From Lateolabrax maculatus (lineage: Eukaryota > Chordata > Actinopteri > Acropomatiformes > Lateolabracidae), in the NCBI GenBank assembly GCA_031216445.1, contig CM062217.1:24334001-24398000 (forward strand): DNA of 64,000 bases, written 5' to 3'. The notes beneath the pieces were generated by a model. The model was given only the letters and a program-made list of their open reading frames with translations, did not search any database and had not been told where the DNA came from. Of the stretch, positions 1 to 10,796 are shown in pieces; the first letter of the stretch is position 1, and every line of letters starts with the position of its first letter. A program made the position numbers and the translations under genes.

Positions 1-88
1 ATCTTGGCATGTCACAGTAAACAGGCACATGCTAAAAATCCCAGGTTCCCAAAGGTACGAACGAAGAGGTTACAAAGCTTTATCTTAC
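1..88 (-). other. Start of the intron following the UNC5D-like exon (partial)
   Basis: The minus strand reads GTAAGA directly after the exon, a good vertebrate 5' splice site. The sequence continues to the window edge without the next UNC5 exon. An open frame runs through the splice site for a few dozen codons, but its residues no longer match UNC5, which confirms that the exon ends here. Confidence 0.85.
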
Positions 89-304
89 CAGTGTTGAGGT
101 CCTTATACTCCTGGGAGAAGTGCTCATTCTGGTGCACCCATTCCCCGTTGCATTTGAAGAAGATCTGTAAGGCGGGCGCGGCTCGACAGCGCAGCTTAAT
201 AGGGTTGCTCTTGACGATGTAGGCGTCCTCCGGCTCCTGGATGAAGTGCGGCAGGGTGCCCTGCACCGAGGGTACGGCGTCGGGCTGCGTGTCGCCCGTG
301 GCAC
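89..304 (-). CDS. unc5d: Internal exon of netrin receptor UNC5D-like gene (start of mature ectodomain and first Ig domain)
   Basis: This 216-nt exon encodes 71 full codons plus split codons at both ends (two bases at the start, one at the end). The translation contains LPHFIQEPEDAYIVKSNPI, then LRCRAAPALQIFFKCNGEW and VHQNEHFSQEY, which is the N-terminal part of the first immunoglobulin domain of UNC5 netrin receptors. The Cys of LRCRA and the Cys of FFKCNGEW are the family cysteines. IIKSNPI/IVKSNPI, IFFKCNGEW and VHQNEH point to UNC5D rather than UNC5A, B or C. UNC5 proteins are single-pass membrane receptors that mediate repulsive axon guidance and dependence-receptor signalling; UNC5D also binds FLRT proteins. 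These roles are family knowledge. The acceptor AG is at 305-306 and the donor GTAAGA begins at 88. The upstream residues (ATGDTQPDAVPSVQGT) are variable between orthologues, as expected after the signal peptide. In teleosts the gene can be duplicated, so a or b paralogue cannot be assigned. The rest of the gene lies outside the window, to the left (downstream exons) and right (exon 1). Confidence 0.93.
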
Positions 305-331
305 CTGCAAACCAACACCTCGGTTAGTTCA
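305..331 (-). promoter_or_regulatory. 3' splice site with branch-point match
   Basis: On the minus strand the intron ends in GTTTGCAG immediately before the exon. The sequence GAACTAACCG lies upstream, with CTAAC matching the branch-point consensus and its branch adenosine at 324, 20 nt from the exon. The pyrimidine tract between them is short and interrupted by purines, so the strong branch point may carry much of the recognition. This supports the exon border chosen at 304. Confidence 0.7.
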
Positions 332-1535
332 TCATCCCACGTCTCTTTCAGAAGAACAGCGCTGGAATGAACAATAGCGGGTCTGACAGAAACAAAGGCA
401 AGCCAAATCCTTCCCAGTTGGATACACAATTGAGCAGTGAAAAACACTTGTAAGTGCGTTTTGTTTTATTAACAACAGTACAACAGCAATTGCTTGTGCA
501 TTTAAAATGATTGCTCAGTGGACAATGTTTTGAATTTCCCATTCATCAAAAGCTAACATATTGTAAAAAGTATAAAAAGTATACACAGAGTACAATTTGT
601 CCCCCATTCTAGCAAAACTCCTCTCCTCAGAGCAATTTGCAGATGAATGAAATCAGAGCGGACCAAGTGGAGAGGAATTAGGAGGGGGCTGATTACCCAA
701 ACTGTGGCTTTGGAGTCTGAATACATCTTATCTCAGCCACAGGGCCAGATTTTAGTCCACACACAAACAGGCTTTGTGTTGCCACCAACGTGGCACCGTC
801 TTCACCGACAATTCACGGCAGGTTCACTCCTTTCCTTTCAGTTTGGCGAGCACCCGGCCCAGTTCACGACTATTGTTCGTCTTGGCAGCTCATCGATCCA
901 AGCACAGTTTCGGAAACAGCGATCTGAGAGATTGCGAGCGCACGACTTTGTATACAGGATTTTTTATTAATTTATTATTTTCAGTTTGAAGGTAGGTCTT
1001 GGCCTCGCATGGCGTCCTGTGCTCGCCTCCTCTGGGTAATGCACAGCGAGCTCTGCGAGCTGGGACAATAAGGAACAGGATGTTTGTGCTCCTGCCATCC
1101 CCGGGATCCTTCTCAGAATTACACCTCAGTCCCATCAAGGCAGCTCCAGCTAAGCTATTCAGTGCTGTAAAAGCCCATGAAAGCTATTATGCCCCACCAT
1201 CAAATCCAATTCTGTCCTCTGAAATCGAATCAGCCCTCTCACCACCTCTCTCAATCAATGTTGTCCTTGTTAAATGGGTAAATGAATGGATGCGAGTGTA
1301 AAGGGAGGCCACACATAAAACAAACAGGCTGGGAGGAAATAAATAGAAATAATACGCTGACATTACTGACTGTAGGACAGGTAGATGTCTTTATCATAGT
1401 GCGGCTGCACATGCCTACTTTGGCTATTCATGCCACCATTTTTCCCTGTGAGATTTGCTTTGTGCTGTAAAAGCAGGTAAATGACATGGAATTATGGGTA
1501 GTGTTGAAAAGTAGCCATGTATCCTTATATAGTAT
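332..1535. other. Intronic sequence without recognisable feature
   Basis: Mixed composition, no repeat family or gene that I recognise. A few CpGs cluster around 1000-1060. The short open frames show no protein-family signature. Confidence 0.5.
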
Positions 1536-1549
1536 GGGGGGGGGGGGGG
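1536..1549 (+). repeat. Homopolymer run (G)14
   Basis: Fourteen consecutive G residues, flanked by agtat and agagatc. A typical unstable homopolymer; its exact length may vary between individuals or be an assembly or sequencing artefact. Confidence 0.95.
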
Positions 1550-2317
1550 AGAGATCACATTTACTCTTGTTATTGTCACAAAATACTGTGTAACCCGAGT
1601 ATATTTTTTAAATTCTTTGATTTAACTTGTACTTTTTGATTCGATTTAACTTCTATTTTATATCTTCAAGTATTGTACTTTGCTACATCCCAAGTCACAT
1701 CTGTTATAGAGAGAAGACAAAAGTCACATGAAAACGTTGTGCTAAACCGTGTGGAACAAAAGAAAGGAGTTGAATCAGCAGCTGCTGACGTGTCTGCGGC
1801 CACACTCTGGGAAACATACATGTTGGGATGTGTGGGGGGTGAAGTTGCCAGCAGTAAGTAAAACATAGAAAAATGCAATAAAATTAAAGATGACTTCATT
1901 ATGGGCTATGGTAGCATTACCAAAGCTTTACTGTACCTACCATAATCACTGATTGAAGCTGTCTAACGAAAATACTACTGGTTATGGACTGTACAGAGAA
2001 GGATGTGTTGCATAGAAACATACTGTCTGTGTTGCACTATGCAGTGTGTAAAACCTGTGCAAGCTCTTTTTGCTTTAATTTGTGGATGCAGCAGCGGGGC
2101 CCTCTTTTCTGGTTAACTGTAGTAAGACTACACAGAGGAAGGTGGTTGGATATTTATAATTGAACTTGTATGCACAGGCTACTAATGTTCTTCTACAGAG
2201 TAGATGGACAACTGATGTTGTCCCACTAGTGATGTTTACATTTCTGTAAATACTCTTTCCATACAAATTGATTATTTGAATATGAAAATATAATGTGCTC
2301 TATTTCTTTTATTTTTT
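1550..2317. other. Intronic sequence, AT-rich, no clear feature
   Basis: The stretch 1590-1690 is rich in TTTAACTT and TACTTT words that resemble the MITE copies nearby, but not enough to call a further copy. Nothing else is recognised. Confidence 0.4.
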
Positions 2318-2662
2318 TACCAAGTACTGCGCTTACAATTTTAAGGATAACATTCCAGAGGCAAATATTGTACTTTTTTACTCCTCTACATCTACTATTT
2401 ACTTTCCAGATTAGGATTATTAAAATAAAATATAATCAACAAATTAATGATGATGTATAATTATTAGATCAAGCTGCCCAGCAGTATACAACTATTTACT
2501 GCTAGGCAGCTTGATCCAACAATTATACATAACAATACAATACAATACAATTAGCCTCACCTTCACCAGCTGCAAAATTAAAGTGCTTCTTGCACATTAA
2601 CAATATCCATAGTTATAATCCAGTAATAATTATCTCATACTCATACTTTTGTAAAATATTAT
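2318..2662 (-). mobile_element. Decayed non-autonomous hAT-like MITE (CAGTGGTGGAA family)
   Basis: The order of blocks matches the better preserved copy at 53505-53997 in the opposite orientation: AGAGGCAAATATTGTAC, TTTTTACTCC, CTACAT, a GATCAAGCT..CAGCAGTA block, CACCAGCTGCAA, ATTAAAGTGCTTC and AATCCAGTAAT. The terminal inverted repeats are lost, so the limits are approximate. Inside it sits a 34-bp foldback (2453-2530). One arm belongs to the MITE and the other looks like an extra inverted copy. I infer non-autonomous hAT origin from the family's termini and 8-bp target duplications elsewhere in the window. Confidence 0.65.
2453..2530 (-). repeat. 34-bp inverted repeat with 10-nt loop (hairpin) inside the MITE
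   Basis: The arms are 2453-2486 and 2497-2530, with loop tacaactatt at 2487-2496. They are complementary at 31 of 34 positions. The three exceptions (arm positions 11, 14 and 27) are A-C or C-A pairs on the plus strand, which become U-G or G-U wobbles on the minus strand, the unc5d sense strand. An RNA read from the minus strand would therefore be paired along the whole stem. No known microRNA was recognised. Confidence 0.9.
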
Positions 2663-5600
2663 TATTATTAATTATAAGATCCAGACTTCTTTAGAATTAA
2701 AACCAGTGACTGGTGTCTGTGCAGTGCAAACAGGAACTGCTCGTAGCACAAAGCAACACAACTTGCTGGACTTGACAGTAACAGGAAACTGAGGAGCTGA
2801 AGTTAGAGACCATCTTAAAAATGCAAAATACAGTCGCCCTGAGAGTTCAGCACACTGGTGGTGCGTGGGGGGATTTCTACTTGTATGTATGTTGTCTGTT
2901 TGTAAAGTAGTGCCATTTACTAAGTAGCAATATTTGTTAATTCCTTTCTTAAATAATCCCCGTATAAACAGCTGCTACCTTGTGAAATTTACATAATCCC
3001 CCCACCATCCCCACCACTGATGAAGGTAATGCCTATATGAATATTTTGCAGGCTACAGGGAAACATTTTTTACGTTGAAGCTGAGGTTAAGGTTATCTCA
3101 GATAGAATTTTTCGCCCTGCAAGGTCATGCAGTGGAGAGCTGAAGTCAGTCCACAACATGAACATAACCAGATGATCCACCAAACTTCAATCACTTCATG
3201 AGTCACAAGCCTGCGTGTCCATGTCATGTTCAGCACTATTGTCTTCTGGAAACACTTCTGTTGTTTTTTTCTGTATTTATATATAATATTTTCTGTAATG
3301 TGTTGTGTTGTCTGAATTTGCAGTGTTTTCTAGATGCTGCACATTGGGCTCTCAGGGCCATCATAGAAAACCCAACAAGAGAGCTTTTAAATGATTGTCA
3401 ACTTATAGATACTTTATATTCATGTGGACCTACTCTCATTATATACACAACCTTTTTGTGTCTCTAGAGGGAGCTGCATGAAGTCTAATAAATGTCCTCA
3501 AGTGATATCAATACAAATCATGCTTTATTATTTTATTTATTTTAAGTACATATACATATACAATATACAAATATTTTGTATATTTTGTGACCAGCTAAAC
3601 TTGTAGACGTATAAGGAGTATAAATGACAGTATAAGAACTTTTGTTATACTCTCTTCCTGTTGAACTAAGAAGAATGAGTCGTACACTACCTGAACACCA
3701 CCTGTGGCACTGTCATACAGAGTAAAAGACAATTAGGTCACTGAGATTCACGAGATCAGTGAAATCAAACAATTTTTATTCCCTATTTATAAGCACACAC
3801 CTGACAGCGTGACATGACCATGTTGAGTAGTAACTTCATATTTTGACTGATTGTGTACAGAATATTTGGATCCAATGTTTATTTGATGGTGTAAAGTTAT
3901 TTTGTTCCTCATACTTTGGTCAATACTATTTAATACTAGTCAAACCATTCTGATAAAATTCTCCATCAAGCAGCATACATTGCATGTTTTTATATATATT
4001 TTGCTGTAAAAGTGGGTAATTGACATGGAATTGTGCGTGACAAGTGGAGCAAAAAGGCTGAAACACTGAAAATATAATGAGAAACATGACAACACCAGCA
4101 ACTTTTTCCATAATCATGAATGCTGAATGATAGGTGGAAACAGGTCCTACAAAGAGACAGATAGATTTATTGCTGATATGATGGTGGATGAGAGGGAACA
4201 GTATGTGAAATCAGTTCATGCAGAGGAACCCGGGCCAGTGCACACATCTAATGCAAAATTGACTCCTTCTGCAGATTTTTAAATTTCTTTCCAATCCTGC
4301 TTCCACAGTCATTGTCTATAATACATTTACAGCCAATTATGTATTCATGTCATACATGACATTTTTGAAAAACAAACAGTGACAAAAGAATATCCTGGGC
4401 AGAAATCGATGTGGCGATGTGGTCTTAATGTTGGAAAATCACAGGCAGCCCTGCAATTTGAGCAGGAGTTTTGCTCTCAGAGGGATGGCAGTCTTTGTCC
4501 ATATACTGTATATCACCACATGTGGAGGCAAGCCATTACACAAGCTACCACAAGCTGTTTCCCACACACACTGAGGTGTGTTTCCAACTCGGCTCTTTGC
4601 TGTATAAATTATACATCCTCTGCATCAAATAGAGCCTGTTTCTTTTTTATTTTTTGTAATATTACAGTGAGACCTTGCAAGTAATTATTATTCACATCTT
4701 CAGGCAGACTGTTTTCAAAGAATGTTAGTACTTTGTCTAACTTGGAGAGACCTGCTGAGACCTGCGCCCTGTCAACACCTATCCGTGGGAGAGCTTTTTT
4801 CAAAAGAACATTGTGCTGCGTTTCTGGTAAACTTCGGAGACATCTTCTTCCAAAAGAGCAAAGTTTCTCTTGCTAAGCGCAAATTATTAAGAAAACCAGT
4901 CAGCTCTTACATGAACTGCTTATCATGCATCATATTTTAACAGCATATATTCAGATCTGACTATTTCACCAATTTTATCACCAGTGAAAATATTACATTT
5001 TGTTGTATAAATATATAAGTGGAGTACTTTCTAGTACTTATAACTGTAATGCAATTTTGGCAAAAGAATGAGCATTAAATCTACTTTTAAATAACCTGTG
5101 AACTGTTGATTAATACGGAGCCCTGGAGTGGCCAGAGTGACAAAAAATAATAATATTGAGGCCACGTTTTACTACATTGAGTGCTTGAAATGCTACAGCA
5201 GATGCACAAAGAAAAATCCCTCTGCATAGCCTATATGACAGGAAAAAAATCGCTGCAGCATATATTTTAACCTTAGATGGAGCCGAATTTCTATCTACTA
5301 ACAGCTGGAGGAATATTAAAACACGAGATAGTAGAGGGCACAATGTGGGATCTGTGCTCCTCTCCACACACCTGCATTGAAAGGTGGACCATTTTGCTGA
5401 GTAACAGGCAGTAGTAGAGCTCTCGCACCCTGAATAGTCCGTACCACTTCAGGAAGAAACCCATAACTCTCCAAGCGCCCCCGTTCATGGGACAAACCCA
5501 CCCACACATGCGCTTAAAAAAGCAAGTAATCAGGGGACCGGGGCAAATGCGTAAAGGAGAACTCCCAAAAACTTGTCCCACAACGTTTGGATTAGGTGCG

Positions 5601-6104
5601 GGATTCAGCCTCCACCAGAAGGCCAAACCATCTCTGGAGTTTCATCATGTGAAGAAGTCCCTGAGGAACTATTCTAGTGGCTCCAGAAGACAGGTGATAA
5701 ATTAACACCAGTGCAAGTGACAAGGGACAAAATCAGCAGTCCTCTTGCAACAGTGCATCCTATCTTAGCCGATATCCTTCAAACTTACATTCCCTCTTTG
5801 TGTTTCCAGGTACTGTATTTCCTTCCTGAGCTACAGTAGAAGGGATGTAACACAGCGATAACTTTCAGTGGTTTAAGATAAAAAAAATGTGAATAGCTTT
5901 CCTGATGGTTTCCTCTAATATTTTATATTGTGCACATAGTATTGTGTGTACTGTATGTGCTAATCTGTTGCACTAAGAAGGTATGAACAGGATTTAGACA
6001 GCCTCTTTGCATCTCTGATTAACTAAATACTCAATTTCAGTAGGGACTCTGTACTATGCAGCCAATGTGCTAATCCTGGTTATTAAAGTACATAGTGTCT
6101 TAAC
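2663..6104. other. Intronic sequence, mostly AT-rich, no gene seen
   Basis: No exon or clear transposon. The short duplicated word described separately (1464-1498 and 4003-4037) has its second copy here. Around 4680-4870 the minus strand has an unusually protein-like reading (see rejected items), but no family could be named. Confidence 0.4.
4003..4037 (+). repeat. Second copy of a ~35-bp word also present at 1464-1498
   Basis: Both sites read GCTGTAAAAG, then GGTAA, then TGACATGGAATT in the same orientation with only a few differences. The flanks differ. It may be a fragment of an unrecognised dispersed repeat. Confidence 0.7.
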
Positions 6105-6279
6105 CACTGTCGGGCAGTAATGCATGACTTAGTAACGTGTTACAATACTTTTGCAGGATACATTATAGGTTTTAGATGAAGGGTTAATATCAGTAAGTAA
6201 AATTTGGAGTTGGTGAAGGTTTTTTGAGTTGGTAAAGTACTGCAAAAACAACAGTTTTCAAGTAACTTGCCCAACACTG
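6105..6279 (+). mobile_element. Short hAT-like MITE (CAGTGTTGGGCAA family) with 8-bp target duplication
   Basis: The left end reads CACTGTCGGGCAGTAATG and the right end AAGTAACTTGCCCAACACTG, matching the widespread teleost CAGTGTTGGGCAAGTTAC termini in inverted orientation. The flanking 8-mers are gtcttaac (6097-6104) and ctcttaac (6280-6287), seven of eight identical, as expected for a hAT target-site duplication. Internal sequence is short (175 bp in total) and non-coding, containing TAGTAACGTGTTAC-type words typical of the family. Confidence 0.85.
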
Positions 6280-6587
6280 CTCTTAACTACTGTATGTTGT
6301 TGTCTTTTTCTTTTCAAAAAATGTTCCATTGGTTATGGTTGAGCATTAAAATGATGTAAATGACTCCCAACATTTGCGTCAAGACAATTTGCAAAAAGAT
6401 TTACAGCAAAGCACAAAAAAGACTATTTTCCAGACTAAGTAATGCTCATCTTTCAGACTTTCTTCTTTTTTTTCTTTCTTGTGAATCACTGCATCATTTA
6501 ACTTCTTCAGGAAAATTCACTTTTTGGCTGAACCAGTCATATTCAGTAGACTTCTGCGACCTGTGATGAGGGCTGACAAGTAGACAT

Positions 6588-6784
6588 TGCTTTCGCAGTC
6601 ACCTGATCACAAACCAGTTGAGCACCTGTGGGAGTTTTGAACGATGTGTTACATAGCGCTCCCCCAACCATCATCAAAACACCAAAATAAGAGACATCTT
6701 TTGGAAGAATGCTGTTCATTCTTCCCATACAGTTCCAGAGGCTCTATTTGTTTTTTTCCTTAAATTTGTCACCCATCGTATATG
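6588..6784 (+). mobile_element. Tc1/mariner-type transposon remnant (3' end of transposase plus terminal repeat)
   Basis: The plus strand carries GCAGTCACCTGATCACAA, then CCAGTTGAGCACCTGTGGGA, a degraded form of the SQSPDLNPIEHLW motif at the end of the DDE transposase domain. It continues with CATCATCAAAACACCAAA, CTTTTGGAAGAATG and AGTTCCAGAGGCT, and ends with a terminal-repeat-like CTTAAATTTGTCACCCAT. The 5' part is missing. The same family, in the other orientation, is at 61100-61785. It is inactive, with stops and deletions throughout. Confidence 0.75.
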
Positions 6785-9478
6785 GTATCTATATAGTGTA
6801 TGTTACCCTGTGTAACACATTGTATGACCCAATCAACTATTTTTAATGATTTTGAAACCTTGAGACTATTCCAAATCTCTTAGTTATAAGCTTTCCAAGT
6901 AAGCTTTAGATTCACATAAATTCACATGTTCATTTCTATTATTATTCTTAAAACCTTAAATCCTTAAAGGATTACTGTACAGTGTTTTTGAAAAACAGGT
7001 GTCACCAGTAACCACTCTGATGGACAATTTTATTTTATTAACAATCTTTTTTTTGTCTTTAGCCTGTTAATTACTGATAATAAATGTCAGAAGCAGACGC
7101 ATGAATGCCAGTGCTGACTACAGATCAAGGAAACAGCCTTTTATTGCTTTCACAAATTCATATGGAAGCCTGCTAATAAAACCGAAATTGTTCAACCAGT
7201 GAGAAACATTACTTCAACATAATTTAAAGCACTAACACATTTAATGGTTGGGGCATGTAATCCTCCTCCATCCAGCACCTTCCTCATGACTACTCTAATC
7301 AGCTAATTGCTGCTATGATGAATAAAAATAACCTGACACTGTCGAGCCCAGACAAGCCTCTCTTTTCACTTTTTTTTTTTCAAACTGCACAACAAGTAAT
7401 GATGTGCCATGTCCTTTTCTCTTAATGTTCAAACATTCAGCACATTCAAAGGTAGAGGATAATTGGAACAAGGTGACAATCCACGCTCCATAAACCTGGC
7501 GCTGCGGTGTTGGCTGCTCCACTCGTGACGGATGCTCATAAATATCAGCCTTAATGAAGGAAATGACTGCGGCGCCAATAAGTCACTTATTTCCTCATTA
7601 CGCTGGTTAATTTTAACACTGCCTCTAAAATGTTCCCTCACCCTATCTGCTGCCAGTCACAGGTTTCCACCTGACTTAACATGAGGCTCAGTGCAGTGGA
7701 CCTGCAGCTGATAAATGCCCTGGGTATCAATCTGCATACAGGGACACGGACGACATGGCGGTGCCACTGTCGGCTCAGGCGGGCTGACAATGCCTGGGAG
7801 CCAGGGGATCATGTTGAACGAAAACAGATTTAAATCAACAATCTCTGAGAGACATGTCAGGGCAATGAGCACTAAATGGCCTGTTTGGATAAGCAAGGAA
7901 GGATTGAAACAGTACAGATTTTAATGACAGAGTGTACAGGCACTGAGATTTAAAGAAGCAGCTTTGGACTTTTGGAATATTGACTGCAAAACCATTCCTG
8001 AGGACACAAGCTGTGCTAACGGACCCTAGAGGCTGCCGTGTTCATTACATCCCACTGTATGCAAACCCCCTTTCAGAATCACTTTACTGATATCAAGACT
8101 GGAGGGATGTGTGGCATGTGGACATGAGCGCAATAGCAACAATAAGCATCGATTTTATGCATACCCTTCCTCCTTCCTTCCCCTGGCCCCAGTTTCTTGT
8201 TGCACTGTCATTGGATACAAGCTGCTCAAACGACAAGAGCATCTTGTTTTTTTCGCTATAATAATAGACAAATAGGTCTGAAAACTGTCGTAGCAACTGG
8301 TTCTCAACAGTTCTCAAAGAGGTCAAGAAGCGTCCTGGCGCCAGGCGACACATTATGGCGGATTCTGTTACTGGTGCGTCTCAAAACCTCAACCCATTCT
8401 TACCACTAGATTGACAGCTTGCCTCGGCATCAATCCTTGGCCGACTACAGAAATGGACACTGGAAAAGAAGGGTTCCTGAAAGATCAAGCTGACAGCACT
8501 GTCTGCTTTTCTTTGCTGGGCCTCCTGACTGAGTTGGACATTACTATTTCACACAGCCGCTCCACAGCCAAAGTCCTTTAAAACCACACATTCTTCCTCT
8601 CACATCTGCAAGATCACCAGGGACTTCTCATGGATTTTTTACAGGAGCTGAGATAGGTGGAGGGCAAGGATGAGGAGTGTCAGCAGTGTGAGTATCGGCT
8701 TTACGTGGTGAGCACACTCTCAGCCTTTCAGCAGGAGTCCTCCTCATTTGAAAGGCAGAGAGTCAGGAGATGTCAGACTAATCCTTGACACTAAAGGAGA
8801 AAGAGTGGCTGAACAAAAATGTTGCAAAAGGCTCTGCTCACTGCAGGACTGGGAGACCGCTGAGTGAACTCCAGAATATAGGTGCTGGAGACACTGAGTG
8901 TGTGATCACCAGAGCTTCTGTCCTTTCAAGCGCACACACACACACACACTCTCATTTGTGATACTTGTGGGTAAATTCACTGACATTCTCTCTCACGGTA
9001 ACCTCAATATGAACTCTTAAGATACATTTGATTTAAATTTCCAAGGACCAGTAGTTTTGCATGCTTAGTTGTGTAACCATTTCCCAAAGCATATCATCTA
9101 TTTTCGTCTAGTACATTTCCTACTTTGCAGATTTCCTCTGGTTTCAGTTTATACCAGCACGATATAAAATTCAACAGACTTGCTTGAGAAAGGAACAGTA
9201 ATCCATCAAAATGCATTCAACTGCATCAAGTCATGTATCACTGCGTAATTATGCAGTTGAGAGGAGGAATGGTTATTAAGACTCTCAAAAATTGCTGCAT
9301 TCAAGTTATTATGGGAAACAGAGATGTTTGAGACATGAGTAGGCTAACTAACTTTGCAAGAAGACCTAATTCACATTACCCCATTCATGACATCCAGTTG
9401 AACTTTTTGCATGTCTTTCAAGATTGATTTTCAGACAAGTCTAAAAAAATGTAATCATAGACCTGAAACAAGTGTCAC
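6785..9478. other. Intronic sequence, no gene seen
   Basis: Contains poly-T at 7370-7380 and a CA microsatellite at 8933-8950. The part 7480-8800 is richer in GC and free of recognised repeats. No exon signals found. Confidence 0.4.
8933..8950 (+). repeat. (CA)9 microsatellite
   Basis: Nine uninterrupted CA units following cg at 8931-8932. Confidence 0.95.
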
Positions 9479-9737
9479 TTAATCAATTAATTGATTATGT
9501 CATTTTTTAGGCAGACATTCCAAACATTCACTGGTTCAAGCATTCCAGATGTGAATATTTGCTGGTTTCTTAGAATTCCATGATTGTAAACTAAGAATCT
9601 TTGGATCTTGGAGCAATGGGGCGGACGAAACAAGGAATTGAAGGTGTCCCCTTTCACAATTTTCTCACATTTCACAGACCAAGGAGGATAACAGGCAGAT
9701 GACTTGATAATGAAAATAATTCTCAGTTGCAGCCCTA
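9479..9737 (-). mobile_element. Dispersed teleost repeat (GGGCTGCAACTAACGATTA family), reverse copy
   Basis: Reads CCAAACATTCACTGGTTCAAG, GTGAATATTTGCTGGTTTC, AACTAAGAATCTTTGG, GATAATGAAAATAATTCTC and ends AGTTGCAGCCCTA, the reverse complement of the characteristic start of this repeat. Other copies in this window are at 15283-15412, 25560-25835 and 55930-56174. It is non-coding and probably a non-autonomous DNA transposon; the class is recalled, not tested. It directly abuts the next MITE. Confidence 0.75.
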
Positions 9738-9754
9738 CATAAATATAAAACTTT

Positions 9755-10118
9755 TCTTGAATGTAAATGTAATTTACATTTTGTAACTTGCACTTTACTT
9801 GAGTATTTTTATTTGATGCTACTTTACACTCTACTATATTTATTTGATAGCTTTAGTTACTGGTCACTTTGCAGATATAGATTATTAATACAAATGATAA
9901 ATCAACTAATAACATGATATGTATCATTGTGAAATGGGCCATTCTGCATAATGAGTACTTTTACTTTTGGTACTTTAAGTATATTTTGATGCCAATACTT
10001 TTGTATTTTTTATTAAGAAGTAAGAATTTTCTTTTTGAGTATTTTTTTGAGTATTTTTTGACTATGATATTTCTACATTTACTTAAGTAAAATATCTAAA
10101 TACTTCCTTCTCCAGTTA
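9755..10118 (-). mobile_element. hAT-like MITE (CAGTGGTGGAA family), internally deleted copy
   Basis: Shares with 53505-53997 (opposite orientation) the blocks TTATTTGATAGCTTTAGTTAC, TTTGCAGAT, GGGCCATTCTGCATAATGAG, TACTTTTACTTTTGGTACTTT and a final ACTTAAGTAAAATATC..TACTTCCTTCTCCAG. The right terminus has lost the CCACCACTG bases, and the middle of the element is missing. Limits are approximate. Confidence 0.75.
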
Positions 10119-10796
10119 TCTTACGTGTGAGATTAAGTTAATACTTTAGGTCATTAAATGAGTCATTAAAAAATCTTGCATCCTACGAAAATGTTATCAT
10201 ATTTTAGTTATTAGATTAAACATTTTTTAGATTAAAAATGTTCATTTACTTTTGTTATTATTAAAAAAGTAACTGTCCAACAGCTGCTTACACAAGCATG
10301 TACAAAGGCCCACACAAACGCACCCCGCCCAACTGAAAACACACAAACTTGGTTTTTGTAAAATGGCGGATGCTGGCGCACCTTGGCTGCTGCTCCGTAC
10401 CTGATCCAAAGCTCTGCTGTTTTAATCGATCCATTCTCGGCGTGTTTTCCATTAAATGCTTTAGTCTATCCTTCAATTACACAAACATCCTCCCTGGACT
10501 ACCGTCAACAGATCTGCTCACTGTTTCCATCCGCCAAAAGTGACCTCCTTGCTGGCCCCAGGACTCCTTGGTTTGATCCACAGCGGTGCTCCGTCGTCCT
10601 GCACGAGCCCACCTGCTCATCCTGCCCGGATCTTTCAATCCCGGCGTGGTTAGCAGGCTCGGGCTGGTCTTCTCCACTAGCCACCACTGCAGCAGGTTGA
10701 CCTCCATTCTCCGGACAGGTTCGTCAAGCTAACAGGCTGGTAGCCCCTCCACGCTACCGCTCTTCCTCACCGGACTGCTGGCGTCCTGCCGCTGCT

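Noticed and set aside
4609..4870. Minus-strand reading with protein-like text (GVDRAQVSAGLSKLDKVLTFF)
   Set aside because: No known family recognised, no splice sites or Met in a good context, and the frame breaks on both sides. Most likely chance; a protein search would decide.
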